This document shows positions 1-7,658 of a stretch of 55,711 nt of DNA, piece after piece. This DNA comes from Psychrobacter urativorans (GTDB lineage: Bacteria; Pseudomonadota; Gammaproteobacteria; Pseudomonadales; Moraxellaceae): the NCBI RefSeq assembly GCF_904846675.1, contig NZ_CAJHBT010000018.1, forward strand, positions 1 to 55,711, in the 5' to 3' direction. Each line of letters begins with the position of its first letter. The first letter of the stretch is position 1. A model generated the notes under the pieces. The model was given only the letters and a program-made list of their open reading frames with translations, did not search any database and was not told the origin of the DNA. The position numbers and the translations under genes are program-made.

Positions 1-357
1 TTCTATACATTCATAATACCAAATATACATATAGTAACAATGTCGCTCGACAGTCATTCCCTACCGTTGGTCCGATTTTTATGTACGATGTCAAAATAAC
101 CGACAATATTTCGGAATAATTATAATTTTATTAAATTATGCTAATTTTTTGATACGAAGGTTAATAATTATATAATTAAAAACTTCTAATGAGTCTATTA
201 AAAAGATTAGAGTTATTATGTGATGACTCACTATTTACGTTTTAAGTATTTCTTATAGATCTTAGATTGTCAAAATAATTGAAACCCAAAGCTTTTATAT
301 CAGTATCTACAAAGACACCTTACACTCCATAGACAAAGCGATACAGTAGCATTTTAA
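1..357. other. AT-rich intergenic region, no gene seen
   Basis: This stretch before the end of the histidine kinase gene is very AT-rich. I see no open frame with a ribosome site, no tRNA-like fold and no strong hairpin. It may hold the 3' flank of a gene outside the window. Confidence 0.5.
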
Positions 358-2037
358 TTACTTAACTGGCAAAATAATCTGCACCACCAAACCTTGAATG
401 CTGTCTTGAACATTGGCTTGCTTATTGTGTACATTAAGCTGGCCTTTATGTGCCATAACCACTGCATGGACAATCGCTAATCCTAGACCATAGCCGCCTG
501 TTTGCCGATGGCGAGCCGAATCAAGCCGAACAAAGGGTTGGAATATACGTTCTAAATCTTTTTCTTCTACGCCGCCACCCTCATCTGTAATACTAATTTG
601 AATACCTTCTGTCGCTTTATCTATCCGAATCATCAATATCGTAGCAGTAACCGTTGAATTTGGCGGCGTATGCATAAAGGCATTACGAATGACATTTTCA
701 AACGCACTATGCAGCTGATCTTGATTCCCACGTACTAAATAGACCGATGTTGGAGGCTGCCACACCCAGTGAACATGTTTATGTTGAAATTCAAAGCAGA
801 CATCTTGCCCAATTTCAGTAATAATCTCAGAAATATTTACGCTTTCACTTTCTAAGTCACTAATAGTGTATTGCTGCATCTGTAATGACTGAATACGAAT
901 GATTTGTTCAATCAGCTCATTCATGCGTGCTGATTCTTTATCAATACGGTCAAGATAACGGCTGGTATTAGGAGCAAAATCTCGAGTCAGCTCAGTCGCA
1001 ACATCAAGACGCGCAAGCGGTGAACGTAATTCGTGAGAAATATCATTCAGCATTTGCTTACGTGCCAGCTCACTATCAGTCAAGCGCTCTGATAATTGCG
1101 CAACGTCTTTTGCCAGTAACCCCAGCTCATCTCCGCCCAAATTTGACAAATTGGGATTGGCTTGATAATCACCAACTAGCATCCGGTGGATGGTGTGTTG
1201 CACGCGAAGAATGCGCTGGGTCATGGTACGACTGAGCCAAAAACATACCAAAACACTAAAAAGAATGATTAGCCCCAAACGTACGGTAAAATTACCACGT
1301 TGTAGCTCTAAGACGTCTTTAAAAATCAAATGCGGCCGCAGTTGAATAATAGCAGTTTGCTCATTTGGCATGACAACCAATACTTCAGCCAATTCGGGGC
1401 GGCTATCTACATCGGCAATGGCTTTATGCGGCGGCATCGGCTGCAAAATATCATTAAGAATAGACTTATCACTCGAGTCTTCCTCTTTTGAGTTGTAGCC
1501 GCTTAAACTATAGTTGTCATAAGGATTTTTACTGGAACGCTGCTTATTACCAAATTTGCTATAGTCCGATTCATTTTTATCGAAGCCTTTTTTATCAAAA
1601 CCGTTATTATCAGAGCTATTATTATCAGAACTATTGCTATCAAAATCACGGCTACCTGATAACGCCCGTTCTTGACGATTTGTGGGCTGGACTTCCTCAC
1701 CGCGCCCTTGCCGATAACGATATCTAGGATAAATTATTGAGCCTTGCTCATCATATATTCTTATCTGATTCATTAGTCGTCGGTCATCATCATACATTTG
1801 CTTGACGGCGTCCATGTCACCTGCTTGCAAGGCTACAACTAACAGTTCGCGCTTGGCCAATAATTTCTCAATTTGGCTATCCATACGCGTTGCCAGCTCT
1901 TGCTCATTGAGCCAGCGCTCCACCACAATCGATAAAGTAGAGGTGATAAGAATCATAAACAGCAAACTTAAAAACAATCGCCAGAATAAAGTTAGATGTC
2001 CTTTGAAGCGCGGTTTTTTTATCGATGAATCAGTCAT
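358..2037 (-). CDS. Two-component sensor histidine kinase (envelope-stress type)
   Basis: Inner-membrane sensor kinase of 559 residues. A first membrane segment lies at about residues 15-40, a large periplasmic region at 41-251, a second membrane segment at 252-269, then HAMP (about 270-320), the H-box HELRSPLARLD with phospho-acceptor His335, and an ATPase domain ending in the G-box GGYGLGLAIVHA. The architecture resembles CpxA/RstB. The periplasmic part carries a Ser/Asn/Asp-rich low-complexity insert at about 128-195 that is unlikely to be a folded sensor domain. The start codon overlaps the stop of the upstream response regulator by one base (TAATG), so the two are translationally coupled. 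The Spy-like gene next door suggests it senses envelope stress; that is inference. Confidence 0.9.
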   Translation of the reverse strand: MTDSSIKKPRFKGHLTLFWRLFLSLLFMILITSTLSIVVERWLNEQELATRMDSQIEKLLAKRELLVVALQAGDMDAVKQMYDDDRRLMNQIRIYDEQGSIIYPRYRYRQGRGEEVQPTNRQERALSGSRDFDSNSSDNNSSDNNGFDKKGFDKNESDYSKFGNKQRSSKNPYDNYSLSGYNSKEEDSSDKSILNDILQPMPPHKAIADVDSRPELAEVLVVMPNEQTAIIQLRPHLIFKDVLELQRGNFTVRLGLIILFSVLVCFWLSRTMTQRILRVQHTIHRMLVGDYQANPNLSNLGGDELGLLAKDVAQLSERLTDSELARKQMLNDISHELRSPLARLDVATELTRDFAPNTSRYLDRIDKESARMNELIEQIIRIQSLQMQQYTISDLESESVNISEIITEIGQDVCFEFQHKHVHWVWQPPTSVYLVRGNQDQLHSAFENVIRNAFMHTPPNSTVTATILMIRIDKATEGIQISITDEGGGVEEKDLERIFQPFVRLDSARHRQTGGYGLGLAIVHAVVMAHKGQLNVHNKQANVQDSIQGLVVQIILPVK

Positions 2038-2729
2038 TACAGTACCAACTGATAGCCTTTACCACGAATGGCTTTAATCGGTTCATTATGAAAAGGTTGC
2101 AGTTTTTTGCGAAGGCTCGAAACATGCACATCAAGGCTACGATCGAACGGTTGCAGCTCACGTTGCAAGACATGTTGCGACAGCCAGGCTTTACTCACCA
2201 CTTCACCCTTTTGTCTTAATAAGGCAACCAATAGGTCAAACTCTGTACCGGTTACTTGTAGCTCTACATTATCTATCTGACAAATACGCTGGGTTTGGTC
2301 AAGATGCAAGCGGCTGTCTGGTAGCGGGGTATGCTCTGAGGATGCCGCATTGGTACGCTTAATCACCGCATTAATACGTGCCAGCAGCTCGCGTGGATTG
2401 CAGGGTTTGGTGATATAGTCATCAGCGCCAAGCTCTAGCCCAATAATACGATCAATCTCATCGCCTTTTGCAGTCAGCATAATCACTGGAATATCACTGA
2501 TAGCTGGCAACTGGCGTAGCACGCTTAATCCATCCATCTTTGGCATCATGATATCAAGTACCAATAAATCATAAGAAGAACCATCATGCGAAGAAGCATC
2601 CTGTTTAAGCCGCTGCATAACCGCCTCACCATCGTGAACGCAGTCGCAACTGATACCATGATTATGTAGATACTCTTGTAATAACTGGGTCAACTCCTCG
2701 TCATCATCACCAAGCAAAATATTTACCAT
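2037..2729 (-). CDS. OmpR-family response regulator
   Basis: DNA-binding response regulator of 230 residues. The receiver domain (about 1-120) has the acidic pocket GDDDEE near the N-terminus, the phospho-acceptor Asp59 in LLVLDIMMPKMDG and the conserved Lys in MLTAKGDE. The C-terminal winged helix (about 130-230) ends with the typical SSLRKKLQPF and IRGKGYQLVL motifs. It is the first gene of a two-gene operon with the kinase. Its divergent neighbour is a Spy/CpxP-like lipoprotein, so CpxR or RstA is the closest functional analogy. I give no symbol because CpxR and RstA cannot be told apart by eye. Confidence 0.92.
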   Translation of the reverse strand: MVNILLGDDDEELTQLLQEYLHNHGISCDCVHDGEAVMQRLKQDASSHDGSSYDLLVLDIMMPKMDGLSVLRQLPAISDIPVIMLTAKGDEIDRIIGLELGADDYITKPCNPRELLARINAVIKRTNAASSEHTPLPDSRLHLDQTQRICQIDNVELQVTGTEFDLLVALLRQKGEVVSKAWLSQHVLQRELQPFDRSLDVHVSSLRKKLQPFHNEPIKAIRGKGYQLVL

Positions 2730-2809
2730 ATTAACTCCCTTAGTTATAAATAGCTTTCAAATGACTTTATTTTCACATTATCAAACAGGCGCTTGCCATT
2801 GCGCTACAA

Positions 2810-2848
2810 ACGTTACCTTTCTTAATATTTCATCAATGTTTGTAACGT
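2810..2848. promoter_or_regulatory. Inverted repeat, candidate response-regulator operator
   Basis: ACGTTAC at 2810-2816 is repeated in inverted form as GTAACGT at 2842-2848, centres 32 bp apart (about three helical turns). It lies between the divergent response-regulator gene and the Spy-like gene, and its right arm overlaps the proposed -35 of the Spy-like promoter. The GTTAC/GTAAC core recalls RstA-type boxes. Binding by the neighbouring regulator is inferred. Confidence 0.4.
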
Positions 2849-2867
2849 CTATATGCTCTAGTATAAA
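2840..2867 (+). promoter_or_regulatory. Candidate sigma-70 promoter of the Spy-like gene
   Basis: TTGTAA (2840-2845) and TATAAA (2862-2867) are separated by 16 bp and sit about 120 bp before the ATG of the Spy-like lipoprotein. The -35 overlaps one arm of the inverted repeat described above. Found by eye only. Confidence 0.35.
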
Positions 2868-2989
2868 TTCTATCGAATGTAGTTACTATTTAACCAGTTA
2901 TTATTTAGAGCCTTTAGCCATCGCCCTGCAAACATGACACATTTAAAAATAGTAAATAATGATTAAGACAACCAATTAAGGATACGATA

Positions 2990-3568
2990 ATGAAAAAATT
3001 ATTGATAAGTTCAATACTAGCGACATCTAGCTTGTTTGCCCTTACCGCGTGTGCAGGTGTGAACGCAGCAACCGATACCAACGCCTCTACTCAAATGCAA
3101 AAACAGCATAAAGGCGGTATGAAAAACCCATTATCTGAGCTTAATCTCACGGCTACCCAACAGGCACAAATGCAAGCGCTTAGAGAAAATAATCGTGGTA
3201 AGCACATGCAAAACCGCGAAGCTATGATGCAGATACTAACACCAGAACAACGTGAAAAAATGAGTCAATTAATGGCTGATAGAATGGCAGCAGGTCAGCA
3301 AGGCGCAAAAGGAAAACAAGGTTCCAAAGGCCATATGCAAAAGCACAATAAAGGAGCTAGATCGGCTGCAAGCAATCCACTATCTCAGCTGAACCTGACT
3401 GCTACCCAAAAAGCACAAATGCAAGCACTCAGAGAAAACAATCGTGGTAAGCACATGCAAAACCGTGAAGCTATGATGCAGATACTAACCCCTGAACAGC
3501 GTGAAAAGATGAGCCAATTAATGGCTGATAGAATGGCATCAGGTCAGCAAGGTATGCGTAAAAACTAA
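2990..3568 (+). CDS. Spy/CpxP-like lipoprotein with two tandem modules
   Basis: Secreted protein of 192 residues. The signal sequence ends in the lipobox-like LTAC (Cys21), so it is probably a lipoprotein. The mature part contains two almost identical modules of about 60 residues beginning at residues 46 and 129, a period of 83 residues or 249 bp. Each carries the LTxxQ-type motifs of the Spy/CpxP superfamily (LTATQ and LTPEQ) and is rich in Met, Gln and Arg. A Gly/Lys-rich linker joins them. Usual Spy-family proteins of about 160 residues have one such unit, so this looks like an internal duplication. A periplasmic chaperone or stress-sensor role is inferred from family and from the adjacent two-component system. 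Confidence 0.8.
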   Translation: MKKLLISSILATSSLFALTACAGVNAATDTNASTQMQKQHKGGMKNPLSELNLTATQQAQMQALRENNRGKHMQNREAMMQILTPEQREKMSQLMADRMAAGQQGAKGKQGSKGHMQKHNKGARSAASNPLSQLNLTATQKAQMQALRENNRGKHMQNREAMMQILTPEQREKMSQLMADRMASGQQGMRKN

Positions 3569-3622
3569 TAAGGCTAGCTATCAATGAGACTGCTTGCTAC
3601 TAAAGAATAAATACTCAAAAAT

Positions 3623-3656
3623 TAAAAGAGCGCATCAGCTAAGGTGCGCTCTTTTA
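3623..3656 (+). terminator. Rho-independent terminator after the Spy-like gene
   Basis: A perfect 12-bp stem (3623-3634 with 3645-3656, core AAGAGCGCA/TGCGCTCTT) with a 10-nt loop ends in a T-rich strand, about 55 bp past the stop codon. Confidence 0.85.
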
Positions 3657-3843
3657 TTGTGTTGTTTGATATTATTTTAGAAAGAAACGTAGCACAATTA
3701 CTAGGACATTCCCATCACTTACAGCAAAAGTTGTTAAATGCCTTCCTGCCAGCCCTTATTTTCGTTACTATTCAGGGGTTATCTATTTATTGTGCCGCCA
3801 TTTAACTTGGCTTGCCATTCCCACTCGTAAAAAGGATTTTGCG

Positions 3844-5790
3844 ATGCAAAACTCAACATCAAAAATTCAGCAAGAGACTCACCGCCCTAATCTTCAAAGC
3901 AAAACAGCCATTAGAGCTGCCATTTTACTTATTAGTAGCACCTTCTTAGTATCCGTACCTGCTCATGCCCTTGAGCCGACCATAAACACAACTGACATAA
4001 ATACTAGCGCAATTAACCTCGCTATTATGACTGCTGAACCAACGATATTGTCTGAGACTCAGCGCATTACCCTTGCTGCACCTAACCCTCTCAAGAAAAC
4101 ACCTAGTACAAAAATAGCCGCAACCACCGCTAAAATCGACCAAGCTATCTACTCAAATGATGCTATTCAGCATCCGCTATGGGCCAAGAACGGCATGGTT
4201 GCCACTCAAGAAGCCATCGCCTCTGATATCGGCTTACAGATTCTTAAGCAAGGCGGTAATGCTGTCGATGCTAGTATTGCCGTTGGCTTTGCGCTGGCGG
4301 TCACCCTACCACGCGCCGGCAATATTGGCGGTGGTGGCTTTATGATGATTTATGATGCCAAACAAGACAAAACTGTCGCGCTTGATTATCGTGAAAAAGC
4401 GCCAAGTAGTGCCTCTCGCGATATGTATCTCGATGCCGACGGCAATGCGGTCAGCGATTTATCCCGCTATCATGGGCTAGCCGTTGGGGTACCGGGAACC
4501 GTGGCCGGCATGCTAAAAGCTCTAGAAGACCATGGCACTATGAGTCGAGGGCAAGTCATGGCACCGGCGATTTCGTTAGCAGAGAATGGTATAGAAGTCA
4601 CGGCAGGGTTGACCGAGTCGTTAGAGGCGCTTAGCGAGCGCATACAAAAGTGGCCAAGTACTAAAAAAATATTCTTTAAGCCTGATGGCAGTGCGTATCA
4701 ACCCGGTGAGCGTTTAAAGCAACCAGAACTTGCGCAATCACTTAAGTTAATCGCTGCTCAAGGTACCGACGGGTTTTATAAAGGCGAAACGGCTCGTAAG
4801 TTGGTCAAAGCCGTTAACGAAGCGGGTGGCAATATGAATCTACAAGACTTAGCCAATTATAAAGCTATTGCTCGCGAACCAGTCAAAGGCAACTATCGCG
4901 GTTATGAGATTGTCTCTATGCCACCGCCCTCCTCTGGTGGCATTCATATCGTCCAGATTTTAAATATTCTAGAAGGCTATCCACTGCATAATTATGGGCA
5001 GAACAGTGCGCAAACCATTCACTTAATGGCTGAAGCCATGCAGCTGGCCTATGCTGACCGCGCAGAATACTTAGGCGATGCGGACTTCGTTGATGTGCCT
5101 ACCAGTGGTCTGACCGCCCGGCCTTATGCAGATAAACTTCGCAGCTTGATTAATCCAAATAAAGCCACGCCAGCTGCAACGGTTAAAGCCAATAACCCGC
5201 TACCATACGAGAGCGATCAAACCACGCATTTCTCTATTGTCGATAAAGATGGCAATGCGGTGGCAAATACTTATACATTGAACTTTTCTTATGGCACGGG
5301 AATGGTCGCCGAAGGTACGGGTATTTTATTGAATAATGAGATGGATGATTTCTCTGCTAAGCCGGGGGTTCCTAACGGTTATGGTCTACTTGGCGGTGAA
5401 GCTAACGCCGTTGAGGCAGACAAACGTCCCTTATCTTCTATGAGTCCAACCTTAGTATTTAAAGACAGCAAACCCTATATAGTCACTGGTAGTCCGGGTG
5501 GTAGCCGTATTATTACTACGGTCACCCAAATTATCTCTAACGTCATCGACCACGATATGAACATCGCTGAGGCTACCCATGCCCCGCGTATTCATGACCA
5601 ATGGCTACCTGATGAGATTCGTATTGAAAAAGCATTGAATGTGGATACCATTAAAAAGTTAGAGTCAATGGGTCATACCGTCAACCCACAAGCAGCAATG
5701 GGCTCAACTCAGTCGATTATGATTACCCCAAATGGTATCTATGGCGCATCAGATCCACGTATTGTGGATGCGGCAGTGGTTGGGTATTAG
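3844..5790 (+). CDS. ggt: Gamma-glutamyltransferase (periplasmic)
   Basis: Cleaves and transfers the gamma-glutamyl group of glutathione and related peptides; made as a proenzyme that self-cleaves before the catalytic threonine. From the chosen ATG (AAAGGA just upstream) it has 648 residues; an upstream in-frame TTG at 3790 would add 18 but has no ribosome site. A signal peptide ends near VPAHA. The nucleophile is Thr460 in QTTHFSIVDKDGNAV, at the start of the small subunit. Other family blocks are GNIGGGGFMM, MPPPSSGGIH, LLNNEMDDFSAKPG and TGSPGGSRI. The N-terminal region before the conserved domain (about 45-100) is longer than usual. Single gene followed by its own terminator; function is secure from the motifs. 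Confidence 0.95.
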   Translation: MQNSTSKIQQETHRPNLQSKTAIRAAILLISSTFLVSVPAHALEPTINTTDINTSAINLAIMTAEPTILSETQRITLAAPNPLKKTPSTKIAATTAKIDQAIYSNDAIQHPLWAKNGMVATQEAIASDIGLQILKQGGNAVDASIAVGFALAVTLPRAGNIGGGGFMMIYDAKQDKTVALDYREKAPSSASRDMYLDADGNAVSDLSRYHGLAVGVPGTVAGMLKALEDHGTMSRGQVMAPAISLAENGIEVTAGLTESLEALSERIQKWPSTKKIFFKPDGSAYQPGERLKQPELAQSLKLIAAQGTDGFYKGETARKLVKAVNEAGGNMNLQDLANYKAIAREPVKGNYRGYEIVSMPPPSSGGIHIVQILNILEGYPLHNYGQNSAQTIHLMAEAMQLAYADRAEYLGDADFVDVPTSGLTARPYADKLRSLINPNKATPAATVKANNPLPYESDQTTHFSIVDKDGNAVANTYTLNFSYGTGMVAEGTGILLNNEMDDFSAKPGVPNGYGLLGGEANAVEADKRPLSSMSPTLVFKDSKPYIVTGSPGGSRIITTVTQIISNVIDHDMNIAEATHAPRIHDQWLPDEIRIEKALNVDTIKKLESMGHTVNPQAAMGSTQSIMITPNGIYGASDPRIVDAAVVGY

Positions 5791-5813
5791 ATTAAAACTG
5801 TCTTTATCTAGTC

Positions 5814-5860
5814 ATTAAAAAAGCGCTCTGTATCATTGTGATGTAGAACGCCTTTTTAAT
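5814..5860 (+). terminator. Terminator after ggt
   Basis: Imperfect long hairpin: ATTAAAAA at 5814-5821 pairs with TTTTTAAT at 5853-5860, with GCG/CGC and further pairs inside. It lies about 25 bp past the ggt stop and has a T-rich 3' arm. Confidence 0.75.
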
Positions 5861-5980
5861 ATTTTCTATAACTTATAGTCAATCTTAAATCTCATACTCA
5901 TAGCGACTTAATTTGCTATATCTCTAAACAAGCTTAGTAAATCTCTACTATAAAAACATAATTAAGTTAATTTAATATTA

Positions 5981-6832
5981 GGGTCTGTTGAACATTGCAA
6001 TAAATTGATGGCAAAAAAAATAGCGAAGCGGTAACCTTTGAGTTCTCACACAACAAAGACACCGTTCGCTATGCCTCGCACTATGCTCAAAGATGAACAC
6101 TGGACCAGACTAAGACCTATCTTACTAGAACTTAATATGTATGACAAAGGAAATCTTAGACGTACCGTTGAGGGTGTGCTATACCGTATGCGTGTCGGCT
6201 ATCCTTGGCGTGATTTACCGGCTTACTGAACCCAATACTGTCTATAAAGCCTATCAACGCTGGTTTCGCAGTAATAAGTTGATTCAGCTGTTTGCTTTAT
6301 TAATCAAAGATTCAGACCTTGAGTGGGTGTTTATAGATGGCACTCACATTAAAGCGCATCAGCACAGCAATGGTGGTAATGAAAGCGACCAAGCCATCAA
6401 TAAGAGTGTGGCAGGTCGTGCTACTAAAATTCACTTAGCGGTCGATGCGCAGGGTGATCCGATTACTTTCCTCTTATCAGATGGCACGACTCACTATGTG
6501 AAGGTGGCACCAGACTTAATTGATAAGATAGATTTAAGCAATACAGACGTTCTATGCGCCGATAAAGGCTATGATTCTGAGACACTACGAGAACATATTA
6601 AGCAAGCAGGGGGCTGTGACAATATTCCTAGAAAGAAGAATACAAAAACAGACAATGACCATATGGACTGGGACTTGTACAAAGTGCGCCACTTAGTTGA
6701 GAATGCGTTTGCTCACTTAAAACGGTTCCGAACCGTAGCCACTAGATACGATAAGCTCAAGCAAAGTTATGAGAATACGGTGGCACTAACTTGTGCTTTT
6801 ATCTGGCTGAAATTATGAATATTCAACACGCC
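5981..6832 (+). mobile_element. IS5-family (IS427-like) insertion sequence, degraded
   Basis: Element of about 852 bp with one transposase locus. The left end GGGTCTGTTGAACATT matches the right end, read in complement as GGCGTGTTGAATATT, over the TGTTGAA core but with differences in the outermost bases. The trinucleotide TTA flanks both sides (5978-5980 and 6833-6835) and could be the target duplication, although the flanks are AT-rich. Size, ends and transposase fit the IS5 family. The frame-broken transposase and the mismatched ends suggest an inactive copy. Confidence 0.82.
6071..6818 (+). pseudogene. IS5-family transposase, frame-disrupted
   Basis: The first part (MPRTMLKDEHW to PWRDLPAY) ends at a TGA at 6227-6229. 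The rest continues in the next frame from EPNTVYKAYQRW to the stop at 6818. Catalytic residues are all visible: Asp in VFIDGTHIKAH, Asp in CADKGYDS and Glu in VENAFAHLKRF. In relatives the junction reads roughly AYFGxPNTVY. Here TAC T is followed directly by GAACCC, which fits a 5-bp deletion removing Phe-Gly. There is no A-rich slippery heptamer at the junction, so I favour a mutation over programmed frameshifting. Confidence 0.8.
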
Positions 6833-6865
6833 TTAATTTAATTATCCTAAACAAGTGAAAAAAAA

Positions 6866-7306
6866 ATGGGCTTTAGACTTAGAAAAAGCATTAAAATTGT
6901 ACCCGGTGTGCGTATCAATCTGACCAAAAAAGGCGTCTCCAGCCTATCAGTGGGTAAACGCGGCGCGCGAGTAAATATAGGCAAAAAGGGCACGCGTGGT
7001 ACGGTCGGTATTCCTGGTAGCGGACTGTCTTATTCTTCTTATAAATCACATAGTGACTCCAAACGCCAACCGCCGCAATCACTTGCGCAAAATAATAGCA
7101 CTTCAACTCGCTCGCCTCCTCCTTCAATACACGATATTGATACTGTTACCGCGCACGCGCAAAGGCGAGTTAGCATCCTGCTAGGTATTGGCATCTTGTT
7201 GGTACCCATTATTTTTGCATGGTTCACCCTTAGACAAGGTTATTCGACCGTTAGCCGTGCCATTAGTATGGTTTGGATGGTCATTGTTATTTTTTCGATG
7301 CGTTAA
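6866..7306 (+). CDS. DUF4236 membrane protein
   Basis: Protein of 146 residues. The N-terminal 55 residues match the DUF4236 pattern: GFRLRKSIKIVPGVRINLTK followed by SVGKRGARVNIGKKGTRGTVGIPGSGLSY. A Ser/Pro-rich linker follows (about 60-93), then two hydrophobic segments at about 100-120 and 127-145. The function of the domain is not known to me. The gene begins 34 bp after the IS right end, so the insertion may have separated it from its original promoter. Confidence 0.75.
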   Translation: MGFRLRKSIKIVPGVRINLTKKGVSSLSVGKRGARVNIGKKGTRGTVGIPGSGLSYSSYKSHSDSKRQPPQSLAQNNSTSTRSPPPSIHDIDTVTAHAQRRVSILLGIGILLVPIIFAWFTLRQGYSTVSRAISMVWMVIVIFSMR

Positions 7307-7658
7307 AGCCGTTTGCTTAACGGGTAACTGTATGAGTGATGGCTGTATAAATGGCAGCTGTTTAAATAATATCTATATTAATTAGAGGTGTTTTATCACC
7401 GTCAAAGGTTATCTTTACACTGACTCAGTCAGACTGACACGCTTGAATAAGTGGCTGTTATCCACAAATAATGCTATTATTACCGGCTAAGATGAAGAAT
7501 AAAGTAAAGGCTATTGGTGCCTTATTTTTATTTAGACCACCGCATAAATATTTGATATGTCAGGTTTTATTTAACTGGCGCTATCTATGGTTTCGTCCTT
7601 TTATCTTTAAAAATTATCAGCATACCCTCCTTTTTGCTTGCATCAGTAAGAGTCCTCT
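7307..7658. other. Intergenic region upstream of dnaE
   Basis: About 350 bp without a convincing gene. It holds a short palindrome CTGACTCAGTCAG near 7420, a consensus DnaA box and a TGCTATTAT extended -10 candidate (7473-7480). A possible frame starting at 7471 runs into dnaE in another frame and looks like a shadow. Confidence 0.5.
7458..7466 (+). promoter_or_regulatory. Consensus DnaA box upstream of dnaE
   Basis: TTATCCACA matches the strongest class of DnaA-binding 9-mers exactly. It lies about 190 bp before dnaE and just ahead of a TGnTATTAT-type extended -10. A chance match somewhere in 55 kb is quite possible, so the case rests on its position before a replication gene. Confidence 0.4.

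Noticed and set aside
1488..1727. Tyr/Asn-rich frame on the plus strand within the histidine kinase gene
   Set aside because: It is the mirror of the kinase's low-complexity insert and has no ribosome site.
6071..6818. Programmed ribosomal frameshifting in the IS5 transposase
   Set aside because: No slippery heptamer is visible at the junction, and family residues are missing there, so a deletion explains it better.
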